Source: Adiantum capillus-veneris
Taxonomy: Eukaryota; Streptophyta; Polypodiopsida; Polypodiales; Pteridaceae
Reading direction: 5' to 3'
NCBI GenBank assembly: GCA_014529385.2
Contig: CM043942.1
Location: 33,107,969 to 33,171,968, forward strand
Length of the DNA stretch: 64,000 nucleotides
The notes under the pieces were generated by a model. That model was not told the origin of the DNA, ran no database searches, and saw only the letters and a program-made list of their open reading frames with translations. Positions 54,394-64,000 of the stretch are shown here, in pieces (within the stretch, counting starts at the first letter, position 1; each line of letters begins with the position of its first letter). The translations under genes and the position numbers were made by a program.

Positions 54394-55903
54394 TGTCATA
54401 AAAACTAATATCTAACCAACCCAAATGATTTTCTCATATTAAACTGATCACTCAATGTGGGAGAATAAACGGGAACAAGGGTTAAGATATAGACATGTGC
54501 TTTTAGATCTATCTCAACACGGGGCCATTGGTAAAGGGGCCCAAATGAGAGATGGTCTATCAAAGAGCAAGGCTAACCAATGGAGCATAAGACCTTAGGG
54601 TTAGCTTCATTGAAGACCTCCAATAATATGTGTAAAATTCCTTTGACCTTAGGTAAGCTAGGACTGAGCTTGAGGCGCGGGAACCCGACCCAGCTCGAGG
54701 TGCTTGTCCTGCTTGTCATGCTTGATGACTAAGGTGTTTGAGGTGCTTGATGATTGAGGTGCTTAATGATTGAGATGCTTGAGGTGCTTGACATGCTTGA
54801 GATGTTAGGGTTGCACTTGAGGTGAGAACCCAACCCAAGCTTAAAGTGCTTAAGGGCCAAGCTTGTGGTGGGATCTGGGCCTATGCATGAGGGGTTGAGG
54901 TGTCAAAAAGTCAAAGATTCAATTCCTACAAGGAGGGGGTGAGCCCTACATGAGGGGGGATGAGAGAGAACACCCACACACACTCACAAACACTCTCATT
55001 GTGTGCTAGGCAAGGTGCAAGAGCTCCATCTCCTTCTCCAAGCTCCTTGAGAATTTGAGAGCCTACACCAACACTCTTGGCTATGGAATGCAAATCCAAC
55101 CAAGAGCTATGCTTCAATGCTTAAGCTTTCCATCCTCTCCATCTTCATTACTATGCTATTATGTATGCTAAGCAAGAAGAGTGATGATAAGTGAGGAATT
55201 ATTTCTTTCTCCTATGGAATACTTCTTCTTCCTGTTCCCTACCCTCATTCCCTGCTAGCTCTCTCCACCTTCGAAGGTGTTTGAGGTCTTGGGACTGAGG
55301 CTTGGGATAGTTAATGGTTTCTACAAAGTGCATGTTATGCTTATTGCAAGAAGGCTAATGGTTTATTGCAAGTAGATTAGTTACTTAATGCAAGTAGATT
55401 AATTGTATTGCAAGGTAGTTTAATTGTTGCTTTAGGCACAAGTTGATGCATAAAAGTATACATCTTCATGCACTCAAATGATTTAGGGAACACAAAGACT
55501 AATGATGTTCACGAGTTCTTGACTGTTTTCAAGCTAAAATTGATTGTTGATATTATGCAAAAGCTTGGTGTATGAAGCTTCCATCTCCATACTGTCAAAG
55601 AGGTTTCAAGGAACACAAAGATTGTATTGTACCAAGTCTCTCTTAATGAGAGAATCTATAATACAAATGCCTTTTGGAGGGGGGACTGGCTCCACATAAA
55701 TCCGGTCCTCAACTGTTATCATATTCTCTAAAATCTCATTCTCTCTCTCTCTCTCTTGCAAAGGTATTGCTCATGCCTAGTTAATTAAGTGTTATGATTA
55801 AGTTGCTACTACCAATTAAGTTCACCATCTATGCTCTCAAAGTTGATCACTCTAATTCTCTTAATTCCGCTATTCTCTAAGTTCATAGGCCATTTCCATT
55901 ACA
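54394..55903 (+). repeat. 5' LTR of element D
   Basis: 1510 bp, from TGTCATAAAAAC to TTCCATTACA. A direct match to 63161-64000 over the whole visible part. It includes a GAGGTGCTTGA-type short tandem repeat (about 54685-54850) and a small CT run at 55741-55757. The short minus-strand frame at 54926-55117 is not conserved as a protein beyond the LTR copy. Confidence 0.95.
54685..54850. repeat. Short tandem repeat in the D LTR
   Basis: Irregular units GAGGTGCTTGA(T/C) and TGCTTGAGGTG recur about eight times; the same array is at about 63450-63620. Confidence 0.85.
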
Positions 55904-55904
55904 T

Positions 55905-55916
55905 TGGTAACAGAGC
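55905..55916 (+). other. Primer binding site of element D
   Basis: TGGTAACAGAGC after the LTR end ACA, one change from TGGTATCAGAGC (initiator tRNA-Met). Confidence 0.85.
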
Positions 55917-56275
55917 ATTTGGTTTCTCTTTTCTTGCTTAAGAAGAGAGGTCCTTAAGTAGCCTAAAAATGGTTGATGTTGTTAATTATATTAGGGTAAG
56001 TGGAACTGGGATCTATTATCGGTTTGGTTGAGATCACTATGTGGGGGATGGTGCACACCTCGGGAGCTTTGGACTTAATAATGGAGTCTTTTTAGACTTG
56101 CCTATGGCTTTACCATTATTGAGCCATAAGAAGTTCGAAAGGAGCTAGCCCTCGTCAACTCTGCTATGTTAGAACTACTCCTCTACTCTCTATAATTAAC
56201 TACTTCGAGCCGTGGGTGTAGATACTTAAGAGCCGATTTTCAAAGGCTAAGAGGAGTGGCAACTAAGGTTTTGAA

Positions 56276-57758
56276 TTGCCAAATCATACACTAAGTACAT
56301 ACATAAATTTTGTTAACATGGCTGACAATAATCAAGAGAGTAGAACGAGTATTGATAACTTTGATTTTGCACATGAAGGTGCTAATGATGATGCTCCCAT
56401 GTTTATCAAGTGTCTTGCTTCTAAGCTGCAACAAGCTATGGGAAACCCAGCCGTACAAGGTGAAGTTTTCCAACAACTTCATAGTTATGGGATTCTCCAA
56501 ACTCCCCCAAAAGAGAGAGCACTTGAGAAGTCTCTTCAAGAGATTTCCAAGAGAGGGCTCTCTACGGTGAGAGAAGAGGAGAACCCATATGAAGCGCTTA
56601 AACGATTACTGGCGGGATTACCTCCATCCAAGAAGAAAGGTGAAGTCTCTACTATAGAGCCTTTCCCAAGAGAAGGAGAAAGAAGTGAGTCTCCCGATAC
56701 TTCTGAAGATGTGGATCCAAGAAGACGGCAGCCTCAACAATCTCCAATTCCCCCCAAGAGAGAAAGATTGCCGGAAAGTCCTCCTCCTCGTTATCACAAA
56801 AAGTAAGAGAGGTACCAAAAGAAGGAAAAGGAGAGAAAGAGGTCACCCTCTTCTCCATCTTCATCACCTTCCTGATATTCCAATGAAGGTAGCGGCTCTT
56901 CTCTCAAAGAGCCCAAAAGGAAAGGCCATGGCAAGTCCTATCCAGTATGGAGAAGGTCCAAGAAGCTGAAGAAGTTCAAGGAGGGAGGAAAGGACACCAC
57001 TTTTCTTACCTATGATGGCACCTTTGGTGCTACGGACAAGATCTTGGCCTTCATCCAACAGTTTGATGTGGCCTTTGGTGATGAGGACTTCATGGAGTCC
57101 TCTAAACTGCGTCACAGGTATCTATGCATTTTCGGAGCTCCGCTCGTCAATGGTGAGCTAGCCTACGAGCCCAAAGGAAAGCTCCAAGGACATGGAAGGC
57201 TTTAAGAGCCTCCATCATGAAGCAATTTCTGGCAAGCAACACTAAAGACAATGTCCTCAGAGAATGGCAAAGCTTGAAACTCTTTACGAGTCTATCCAGA
57301 AGTATGTAGATGAGTTTTGGGATTTACTTCTCAAAGCCAGTGTCTACAAAAAGATAGGCTTTGAGGAGCAAAAGCAACAATTTTGTGTGGGTCTTTTTGA
57401 CGAGATGGCCGAGTATATTGACTCACAAAGGCCTAATGCCATATCAGTGGTCATACACCATACTATGGTCGCCTCTCAAATCAATTTCTAGCAAGGGGTT
57501 AAGAGAAACTCTAAACCCCTGTAAGTGAAGGATCAAAATGAGCCTAGAGGAAGGAATAATGCTCAAACTTCCTCCAAAGGCAACTCTAGCAACACCGATA
57601 ACAACACTAAGGAGAAAGGAGTCTACAAAGGTAAGAATAGACTCTCTCCAACAGAGCTAGAGTGTTATCGTAAGGATAACAAATGCTACAAGTGTGGACA
57701 ACAAGGGCATGTCTATCGTGCTTGTACCCAAATAAATGCACGCAACAATCCGCCTTGA
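56276..57758 (+). pseudogene. Gag of element D
   Basis: An N-terminal frame (56276-56806) is acidic and Pro-rich with PPKERALEKSLQEISKR. After a stop the capsid core follows in pieces: TYDGTFGATDKILAFIQQFD, then KLETLYESIQKYVDEFWDLL and QKQQFCVGLFDEMAEYI, matching the Retrotrans_gag layout. The knuckle CYKCGQQGHVYRAC (57675-57720) is a canonical CX2CX4HX4C. Frameshifts near 56880, 57120 and 57250 break it. About 200 bp of leader lacks features between 55917 and 56275 except AT-rich sequence. Confidence 0.82.
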
Positions 57759-59170
57759 GTTTCTATGCTGGAAACTCCAAAAGAGGATGCTAATAGCAAA
57801 AGGCTTTTGTTTTTCCTAAGCTAGGAGATATGTACATACATGTTTATGAGCCGGGTAGCATCCTATACCATGTAAATATGCATGCTTTTCGTAAGTTAAT
57901 GAAAATCTATATATTCATATACATGATTTTTGTTGAAAAGTCTCTAAATGAATTCAATGTTTCAACCAAGAACAAAAAAAAAAAGACAGGAATCAAGAGG
58001 AATTAGAATTTTCTACATTCCTAAATGGATTCCAAAATGTTTTTATTGATGATACCCCCGTGAACTATCTCCACAATGAGGGGACAATGACCATGCAATG
58101 GAGCTTTTACCATGAAGCTCACTGCCTAATAAGCCTCCTTATTGAGCTTTATAAGCTCCACAAGAGGAGTTCAAAAGGCAATAGCATGAACTGGTAAGTT
58201 TTGAGAGAGATTAGGCTTTCCTCTAACCAAAAGAAAAGTGGATTTTTAAAAAGAGATTCAATAATTAGGTCACATTATCTCTAAAGGTGGTATTTGTATG
58301 GAACCACAAAAGGTAGAGGTAATAAAAAGATGGCCTAATCCAAGGAGTCTACATGAGTTGTGAAGCTCTAAAGGTATGAGTGCATACTAGAGATGCTTCA
58401 TACAAAAAATTCATGCTTATAGCAGGTCCAATACATGACTTAACAAAAAAGAACGTTAAGTGTACATGGACTACAAAGAGAGAAAAATACTTTTGAAAAG
58501 TTCAAAGAGAAACTTATCTCTCAACTTATGCTTACATTACGGGATCTCTCAAAGCTATTTGAGGTCCAATGTAATGCCTGGATGCATGCCTTCGAGCAAA
58601 AATTTGCTTCAAGAAGGGAATACCATAGAATACAAGATTCAAAGACTCAAATCCAGTGAGCGAATGCTGGACATATACAAAAGGAACTACGAGCTGTTTT
58701 AAATGCCGTTGACACATGGAAGTACTTCTTGCGGACTCCATCCATGATACAAACCAAGCTCTTCGACAATCAAATGAGGTGGGAAAATTTCTTTTTGCAG
58801 TTTAAAATTTACATTGCTCACATTGCTGGCAAGCACAAACATGTAGCCGATGCACTTTCCCGATGGCCAAGGATAGATAGGGTATCAATAGCAATTTACA
58901 ATGACTATGTTTTATGATAGTTAAATATGCTTCTAACCCAGGCTTTAGGGATATGATAATAGCCTTTACAAATGGAAGAAAAAGAACCACTCACGTTAGA
59001 GGATGGTTATCTTCCATACCTCAATAGGCTATATCTTCCTCATCTCCCATGCTCCTCCCATATGCGGGGCAAAGAGGAATTCAAAATTATTCTTTTAGTA
59101 ATAAAAGCATACTTGTATTGGCTTACCAAGAAACAAGAACATACAAGAGTATGTTTCAAAATGTATGGTA
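57759..59170 (+). pseudogene. Decayed RT, RNase H and integrase start of element D
   Basis: 57759-58020 has no recognisable domain. At 58075-58190 a pre-RT segment is readable across frames (GDNDHAMELL ... NKPPY). At 58225-58360 the RT thumb LGHIISKGGICMEPQKVE and KRWPNPRSLHEL appear. The intervening fingers and palm with the YxDD box are deleted. The RNase H is only a trace (58370-58730), ending in FKIYIAHIAGKHKHVADALSRWP (58801-58870), the usual RNase H end. An HHCC-like trace (HMRGKEEF ... YLYWLTKKQEH) follows before element E. Confidence 0.75.
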
Positions 59171-59175
59171 TACCA

Positions 59176-59365
59176 TGAAGGGGATCGGGGAGCACCACAG
59201 ACGGAGAGTGAGAGAGAGAAGGAGACACACGACACACAGATATGGGTGGGGAGACTCAAAGAATGAGCAGCCCCCTATACACTTATGCTATGTATAAGGT
59301 ATACAAGTCAGTGGGCGCTCAGACTCTGGGTGGTCGGGCAAGGCACATGCGCCTATACCCCAACA
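59176..59365 (-). repeat. 3' LTR of element E
   Basis: 190 bp; minus strand TGTTGGGGTATAGGCGC ... CCCCTTCA. Matches 61815-61969 from about 59211. Confidence 0.8.
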
Positions 59366-59376
59366 ACCTCCCACTT
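59366..59376 (-). other. Polypurine tract of element E
   Basis: AAGTGGGAGGT on the minus strand, directly before the LTR. Confidence 0.75.
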
Positions 59377-59535
59377 AAAGGCGAATGTGTCTTTAAGCAA
59401 GGGAACCTAGTCAAAAGACTACAAAAGGTGAGAGAAAATCTCTCTCAACCGATGCCCACTGGCTGGCTGTGATCGTGTGCATCCGACTGTCCTGTTCCCG
59501 TGTAAGTCCATACACCACCAGACGTACCGCACACG

Positions 59536-59730
59536 TACTACAAGTATGTACGCAATACCTGCATATCTCCCTCGTGCACTATACCATCATCAGTCAACAA
59601 ACGACTGACAACCCCAACTGCAAATGCTCCCACTGCAGCTGCGATATCCGGTCTCAAGATCAGCATCTCATACATGAGACCACCAAATGCCGATGCAATG
59701 CTAGCGGGCCCTGATAGCTCTACGGAGCAT
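59536..59730 (-). pseudogene. RT C-terminal scrap of element E
   Basis: The minus strand reads GGLMYEMLILRPDIAAAVG and VGVVSRLL, the copia motif just before RNase H. It shows that E derives from a full copia element by deletion of integrase and the RT core. Confidence 0.65.
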
Positions 59731-59930
59731 GCATCAACTTATATATCCCTGGCAATAGGCATCTCTGATTGACAAGGCGTGTCAGCCACATGCATCTCCT
59801 GACTGTCCGCAAAAGACGCATCAACCTGTCGTGCAACCTCAGAGCACACTAGCTGCTCTAGGTGTCTGTTGGAAGACATATCCTGCACAACTATATCCCC
59901 ATGCTCACTGTCGAGCATAGAAAGGAATGA

Positions 59931-61359
59931 TTACATAATCGCTGACATCTCAGTCTCCTCTGCAATCATCCACTGCAAACATGACCACTCAATTTGCTGT
60001 GACTCACTAGAGCTCTCATGCTCTAACTCCGTATGCATAGACTCTTGCACAACGTCCTCCAGTTGTGACTGACTAGAGCAAGACCGCTCTACCTGTCTAT
60101 CCTGCATAGAAGTATCTCGCACAACTGACTCTCTGCTTTGCTCAGTCACTAGCAAAGCATGCATGTCTGACTCTGTCACCTCTCTGTGTGAATGCTCAAG
60201 TCGTGACCCAACTGTGTGCACAACGAGCTCACTACTCTGCACTCCATGCAAAGTACCCTGCAACCCATGAGCAAAAGAGACTCGCCTGCTCTCTCGCTCA
60301 CTACCTGGCTGCATGATCACAGAGACAACACTGTCTCTCTCATGATCCACATACAATGGGTAACGTGTACCACTCCTGGCACCTCTCGCAATCACTAGCG
60401 AACCCAAATGCATTACAAAATATCGCTCTCGTAGCGAAATCTGACATCCACTATCCCGTAACTGTCTGACTGAGATCAATTCCCGTCTTAGATCTGGCAC
60501 ATAACGCACATGACGCAGGGTAAATCTCATACCACTGGGCAAGGACAAACATACGTCTCCTGTACCCTCAATGTCATACACAACACCATCAGCCATGTGC
60601 ACACAACCAAGTCTCCCACTAGAAAACGTGCTAAACCAGTCATGATGTGACGTGACATGGAAAGTAGCATCTGAATCTAGTAACCAATATGAAGACAATG
60701 TGCAATCCGATATGCAATCCGTAGACATAAGATCGTCTGAAGACAAGCTAGATGTAAATGTGACATCGCCGTCACAAGCATACTCAGTAACCACCGTACT
60801 GATCTCACTAGCATCTGTCATGCTCAAATCTGCATCACGCATCTGTCGCCTCCATTGTCTCAAACGCCTGAAACATCGACGCCTAATGTGGCCTGAAACA
60901 TCGACGCCTAATGTGGCCTCTATGTCCACAATGCCAACATGTCAAGTCTCTATGCTGTCGAGACTTGCGTGTGGGATCAATCTCTCCCATGGACATAGAA
61001 GTGGGACTAGACTCCCCTGTAGACATGGATGTCGCGTACATAGCATGTAAACTCTGCCATAAAGCATGAGTTGTAGTCTCCCTCGAGACCTGCGAGTAAA
61101 CATACTCAACCAGATTCAAACAAATTGTAGACATGGCTAACTCATCAAGATCCTGCCAATCATCATCACGCATAGAATTGGGCTTCGCCGATAAACCACG
61201 CAAGGGTTTATCCTGCCCCAAATCCGCCAATGCAACAAGCATATGTTCCTTCCAAGCAACAAAATCTGCACCATCAAACTGTGTCAGACCATAACGCTGG
61301 AAGTCAAATGAAAAATCAGCCATAATGCTCGCAAAAGAGCAACCAACAATGAGTAGCAA
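59931..61359 (-). pseudogene. Gag and protease of element E
   Basis: Gag frame 60883-61359: LTQFDGADFVAWKEHMLVAL, then DLDELAMSTICLNLVEYVY, ending in the knuckle CWHCGHRGHIRRRC (CX2CX4HX4C). A 25-bp tandem duplication (60866-60915) right after the knuckle shifts the frame into 59931-60929. That frame has the protease YWLLDSDATFHVTSHHDWF (DSDAT for DSGAS) and LRHVRYVPDLRRELISVRQL of the pre-integrase region. The tail is a Ser/Glu/Gln-rich segment. The lost glycine in the active site suggests inactive protease. Confidence 0.85.
60866..60915. repeat. 25-bp tandem duplication in E
   Basis: Two exact copies of GCCTGAAACATCGACGCC plus TAATGTG, at 60866 and 60891. The length is not a multiple of three and explains the frameshift between Gag and protease. 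Confidence 0.95.
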
Positions 61360-61814
61360 ATGTCAACCAAATCAGCCCTAAACTGGCTCGAATCACATCA
61401 ACAAAAGTCTGCAAATATGGATCAAAACCTGATGCACAGTTGCACCAAAAATCACAAGTCAATATGACTTAATCGCGCATAAATATTTGACAAAATTTTG
61501 ACAGAGTCTCCTTTGTAACTGGAGAAAAATCTCAACAATAAACCTCAAAGAGACAATAATATATGCCACAATGGCCAATCCGGGAATAAACTCGACCGGA
61601 AACACCTCACAAAGTCATACATATGAGCATACCCACTCTTGCCGGAGTACCACTCAACGGCACTTCAAATGACATACATGTGAGTGATGATTGCTGCCAA
61701 AATACCTTTCAATCGATGACCAAATGTCTGCCAGATAACTATAGAAACATTTTGCAAAACCGTCTCAGATCTGGCACATAATGCACATGACGCGGTCCAA
61801 TGTGGTACTTTAAG
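61360..61814 (-). other. 5' internal region of element E, rearranged
   Basis: Leader sequence without frames. At 61762-61797 a stretch (TCTCAGATCTGGCACATAAT) repeats internal coding sequence from 60483-60520 next to the shortened LTR. This suggests a template switch or deletion that removed the primer site. Confidence 0.6.
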
Positions 61815-61969
61815 TGTGAGAGAAGGAGACACACGACACACAGATATGGGTGGGGAGACTCAAAGAATGAGTAGCCCCCTATACACTTATGCTATGTATA
61901 AGGTATACAAGTCAGTGGGCGCCCAGACTCTGTGCGGTCGGGCAAGGCACATGCGCCTATACCCCAACA
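61815..61969 (-). repeat. 5' LTR of element E, truncated
   Basis: 155 bp matching 59211-59365; ends at CCAACA followed by TACCA. Confidence 0.85.
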
Positions 61970-61974
61970 TACCA

Positions 61975-62830
61975 AAACATGAAGTATGATAGAAGGACCA
62001 TGGCTTGCCAACATCTAATTGTGTCGGATAGAAATCCTACCATGACCACTAATTTCTAATAGAGTCTCTATCAGAACTAGAGTAACCCTCTTATGTTGGC
62101 CTACTATTTCAACGGATGGCCAAAAGGAAAATCACAAAACTAACGATCCTTCATCTACTAAAAGCTTGTGATTCGAGGTAGATCAATGCTTAAAATGGGA
62201 GAAGTACTTACCCTAACAACAATATGTCTCTAATAACATGAACATACTTCTAAGGGGAAAGTACCTTTCGAGGCTAAAGACGGAAGATCCAAACGTCCCT
62301 TGTAGCTTAAGGTACCTGGGAAGATCTTCATTGAAAAGGAGTATAGCCGAGATTAAAACGAATCTTTTTAGAAGATTAAACACGCTATATCCATCTATTA
62401 GCTAGGCAAAGAGGCTCCTACTATTAGGCATAAAAGAGCCTTATCCTTTAAAGAAAAAGAAATCTTTCTTTGGGTCTTACTAAACAATTAAAGTTGCCCA
62501 ACTATTGGCTCATATATATCATTTTTCATGAGAGCCTAATCGAGCCTTATTAAGGAGAGCCACCAATAGAGGCTATAAATGTAGATCCATTAGAGATCGA
62601 GGATGAAGCAAACGAGCTCCAACCCAAGTTCATCCTTCGACAGGAACACAAGGTATTAAGAAATGGTAAGATTACTGACAGTATCTTATTTAAGTTAAGA
62701 ATCATCCTTTCAAAGATGCTAAATGCATGCAAAGAACATAGCTTAAGGATAATATGAACCTTGTTAATGATGCTTACAATGACACAAAAGAGTAAGAAAA
62801 TGTAAAAGAAATGCATTTTAAATGAACGAT
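61975..62830 (+). pseudogene. Integrase and chromodomain-like tail of element D
   Basis: Integrase core traces in shifting frames: IVSDRNPTMTTNF (a catalytic Asp) near 62017-62060, STDGQ plus KENHKTN near 62110, and DQCLKWEKYLP near 62180. Near 62580-62780: LQPKFILRQEHKVLRNGKITD and, one frame over, NHPFKDA with a W replaced, resembling the end of a chromovirus chromodomain (LRNR-I-LVKWK-HP--DATWE). Many stops. The assignment of D to chromoviruses rests mainly on this tail. Confidence 0.6.
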
Positions 62831-63160
62831 GTTTTTGTCTTATAAGACTCTCTTTTTATGTTTCGTGCACAAATTTTAAGAAGTATGCATACTTAGGATC
62901 ATGTTTGTGGTGACTACGTCTCCCAAACACCAAGTAGAACTTGTCACTCTACTTTGGAAGTATGATATGGACTAAAAAGAGCAGACATGCTAGCAGCAGA
63001 CAATGTCTCTCAAGCACCAAGTGGATTAGTCATCCACTCTGGAGTGATGTCGTAGGGTAAAAATGGATCCTCTACCTGCTAAGACCAATGGACTAATGGG
63101 TGAGACTTTACCATATCTACCTCATAGTCGAGGAGGACTATGATTTCAAGAGAGAGGTAA
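62831..63160 (+). other. 3' untranslated part of D with polypurine tract
   Basis: No frame. The purine tract TTCAAGAGAGAGGTAA at 63145-63160 abuts the 3' LTR. Confidence 0.65.
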
Positions 63161-64000
63161 TGTCATAAAAACTAATATCTAACCAACCCAAATTATTTTC
63201 TCATATTAAATTGATCACTTAATGTGGGAGAATAAATGGGAACAAGGGTTAAGATATAGACATGTGCTTTTAGATCTATCTCAACACGGGGCCATTGGTA
63301 AAGGGGCCCAAATGAGAGATGGTCTATCAAAGAGCAAGGCTAACCAATGGAGCATAAGACCTTAGGGTTAGCTTCATTGAAGACCTCCAATAATATGTGT
63401 AAAAGTCCTTTGACCTTAGGTAAGCTAGGACTGAGCTTGAGGCGCGGGAACCCGACCCAGCTCGAGGTGCTTGTCCTGCTTGTCATGCTTGATGACTAAG
63501 GTGTTTGAGGTGCTTGATGATTGAGGTGCTTAATGATTGAGATGCTTGAGGTGCTTGACATGCTTGAGATGTTAGGGTTGCACTTGAGGTGAGAACCCAA
63601 CCCAAGCTTAAAGTGCTTAAGGGCCAAGCTTGTGGTGGGATCTGGGCCTATGCATGAGGGGTTGAGGTGTCAAAAAGTCAAAGATTCAATTCCTACAAGG
63701 AGGGGGCGAGCCCTACATGAGGGGGGATGAGAGAGAACACCCACACACACTCACAAACACTCTCATTGTGTGCTAGGCAAGGTGCAAGAGCTCCATCTCC
63801 TTCTCCAAGCTCCTTGAGAATTTGAGAGCCTACACCAACACTCTTGGCTATGGAATGCAAATCCAACCAAGAGCTATGCTTCAATGCTTAAGCTTTCCAT
63901 CTTCTCCATCTTCATTACTATGCTATTATGTATGCTAAGCAAGAAGAGTGATGATAAGTGAGGAATTATTTCTTTCTCCTATGGAATACTTCTTCTTCCT
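63161..64000 (+). repeat. 3' LTR of element D, cut by window end
   Basis: Starts TGTCATAAAAAC and matches 54394 onward for all 840 visible bases with few differences. Confidence 0.95.

Larger units (their letters stand above)
59176..61969 (-). mobile_element. Element E: short internally deleted copia element
   Basis: Minus-strand element with terminal direct repeats (59176-59365 and 61815-61969) and 5-bp duplication TACCA (59171-59175, 61970-61974). It carries a copia Gag and protease, and a scrap of RT end, but no integrase or RT core. In the minus sense the 3' LTR is 59176-59365 with a polypurine tract AAGTGGGAGGT at 59366-59376. The 5' LTR (right) lacks its last about 35 bp and no primer site can be read next to it. 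Resembles gag-only (TR-GAG type) elements. Confidence 0.82.
54394..64000 (+). mobile_element. Element D: chromovirus-like Ty3/gypsy, runs off the window
   Basis: 5' LTR 54394-55903, initiator-Met-type primer site, Gag with knuckle, decayed RT/RNase H, integrase and a chromodomain-like tail, then a 3' LTR from 63161 that is cut by the window end. It inserted into the leader of element A; the bases left of it are CTCTA, the other copy is not in view. Pol is largely deleted and full of stops, and element E sits inside the integrase region. The two LTRs are nearly identical where both can be seen, in contrast to the ruined interior. Confidence 0.92.

Noticed and set aside
54926-55117. Minus-strand frame MKHSSWLDLH..., present twice
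   Set aside because: It is repeated only because it lies in both LTRs of D; antisense to the LTR and without any domain.

Overview
The window is repetitive plant nuclear DNA. I find no credible host gene, rRNA or tRNA; nearly everything is LTR retrotransposon, mostly decayed and nested. Plant-type signals are initiator-Met primer sites (TGGTATCAGAGCC-like), a tRNA-Asp-type primer site, Ty1/copia and Ty3/gypsy domain orders, 5-bp target duplications and very long elements. The species cannot be named; a large-genome land plant such as a fern or gymnosperm would fit.

Layout. 1-4616 and 9850-13552: an old Ty3-like gag/protease remnant on the minus strand, a related plus-strand gag leader, and LTR-like repeats. 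A complete Ty1/copia element, F (4617-9849, duplication CTTAA), splits this old DNA. 13553-25175 and 48200-54393: the two halves of one giant minus-strand Ty3/gypsy-type element, A. 25176-48199: a second copy of the same family, B (plus strand, duplication AAGGT), inserted into the first protease gene of A. Inside B, 42354-46991 is C, a 4.6-kb solo-LTR-like insertion (duplication ATACA). 54394-64000: D, a plus-strand chromovirus inserted in the 5' leader of A, running off the window. 59176-61969: E, a short internally deleted copia element (duplication TACCA) inside D.

The A/B family is the main discovery candidate. Combining both copies, its order is LTR - tRNA-Asp primer site - long leader - novel Gag N-terminal region - Gag with two short CCHC knuckles - retropepsin 1 - RT - RNase H - HHCC finger 1 - HHCC finger 2 - integrase core - integrase C-terminus fused to a second retropepsin - a W(V/I)P-motif region - internal polypurine tract - about 2.6 kb non-coding - a more than 1000-residue coiled-coil protein (here ORF-X) - polypurine tract - LTR. 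A 24-bp palindrome (AGACATCCTACG plus its reverse complement) recurs in the leader ahead of gag and again in the non-coding block ahead of ORF-X, in both copies; one arm also lies in the LTRs. This suggests shared control of two transcription units.

Neither copy is intact: A has lost the RT core, B has lost the integrase core and the second protease, and both carry frameshifts and stops. Movement of B may have used enzymes supplied by relatives. All functional statements rest on motif recognition by eye; no database search was run.
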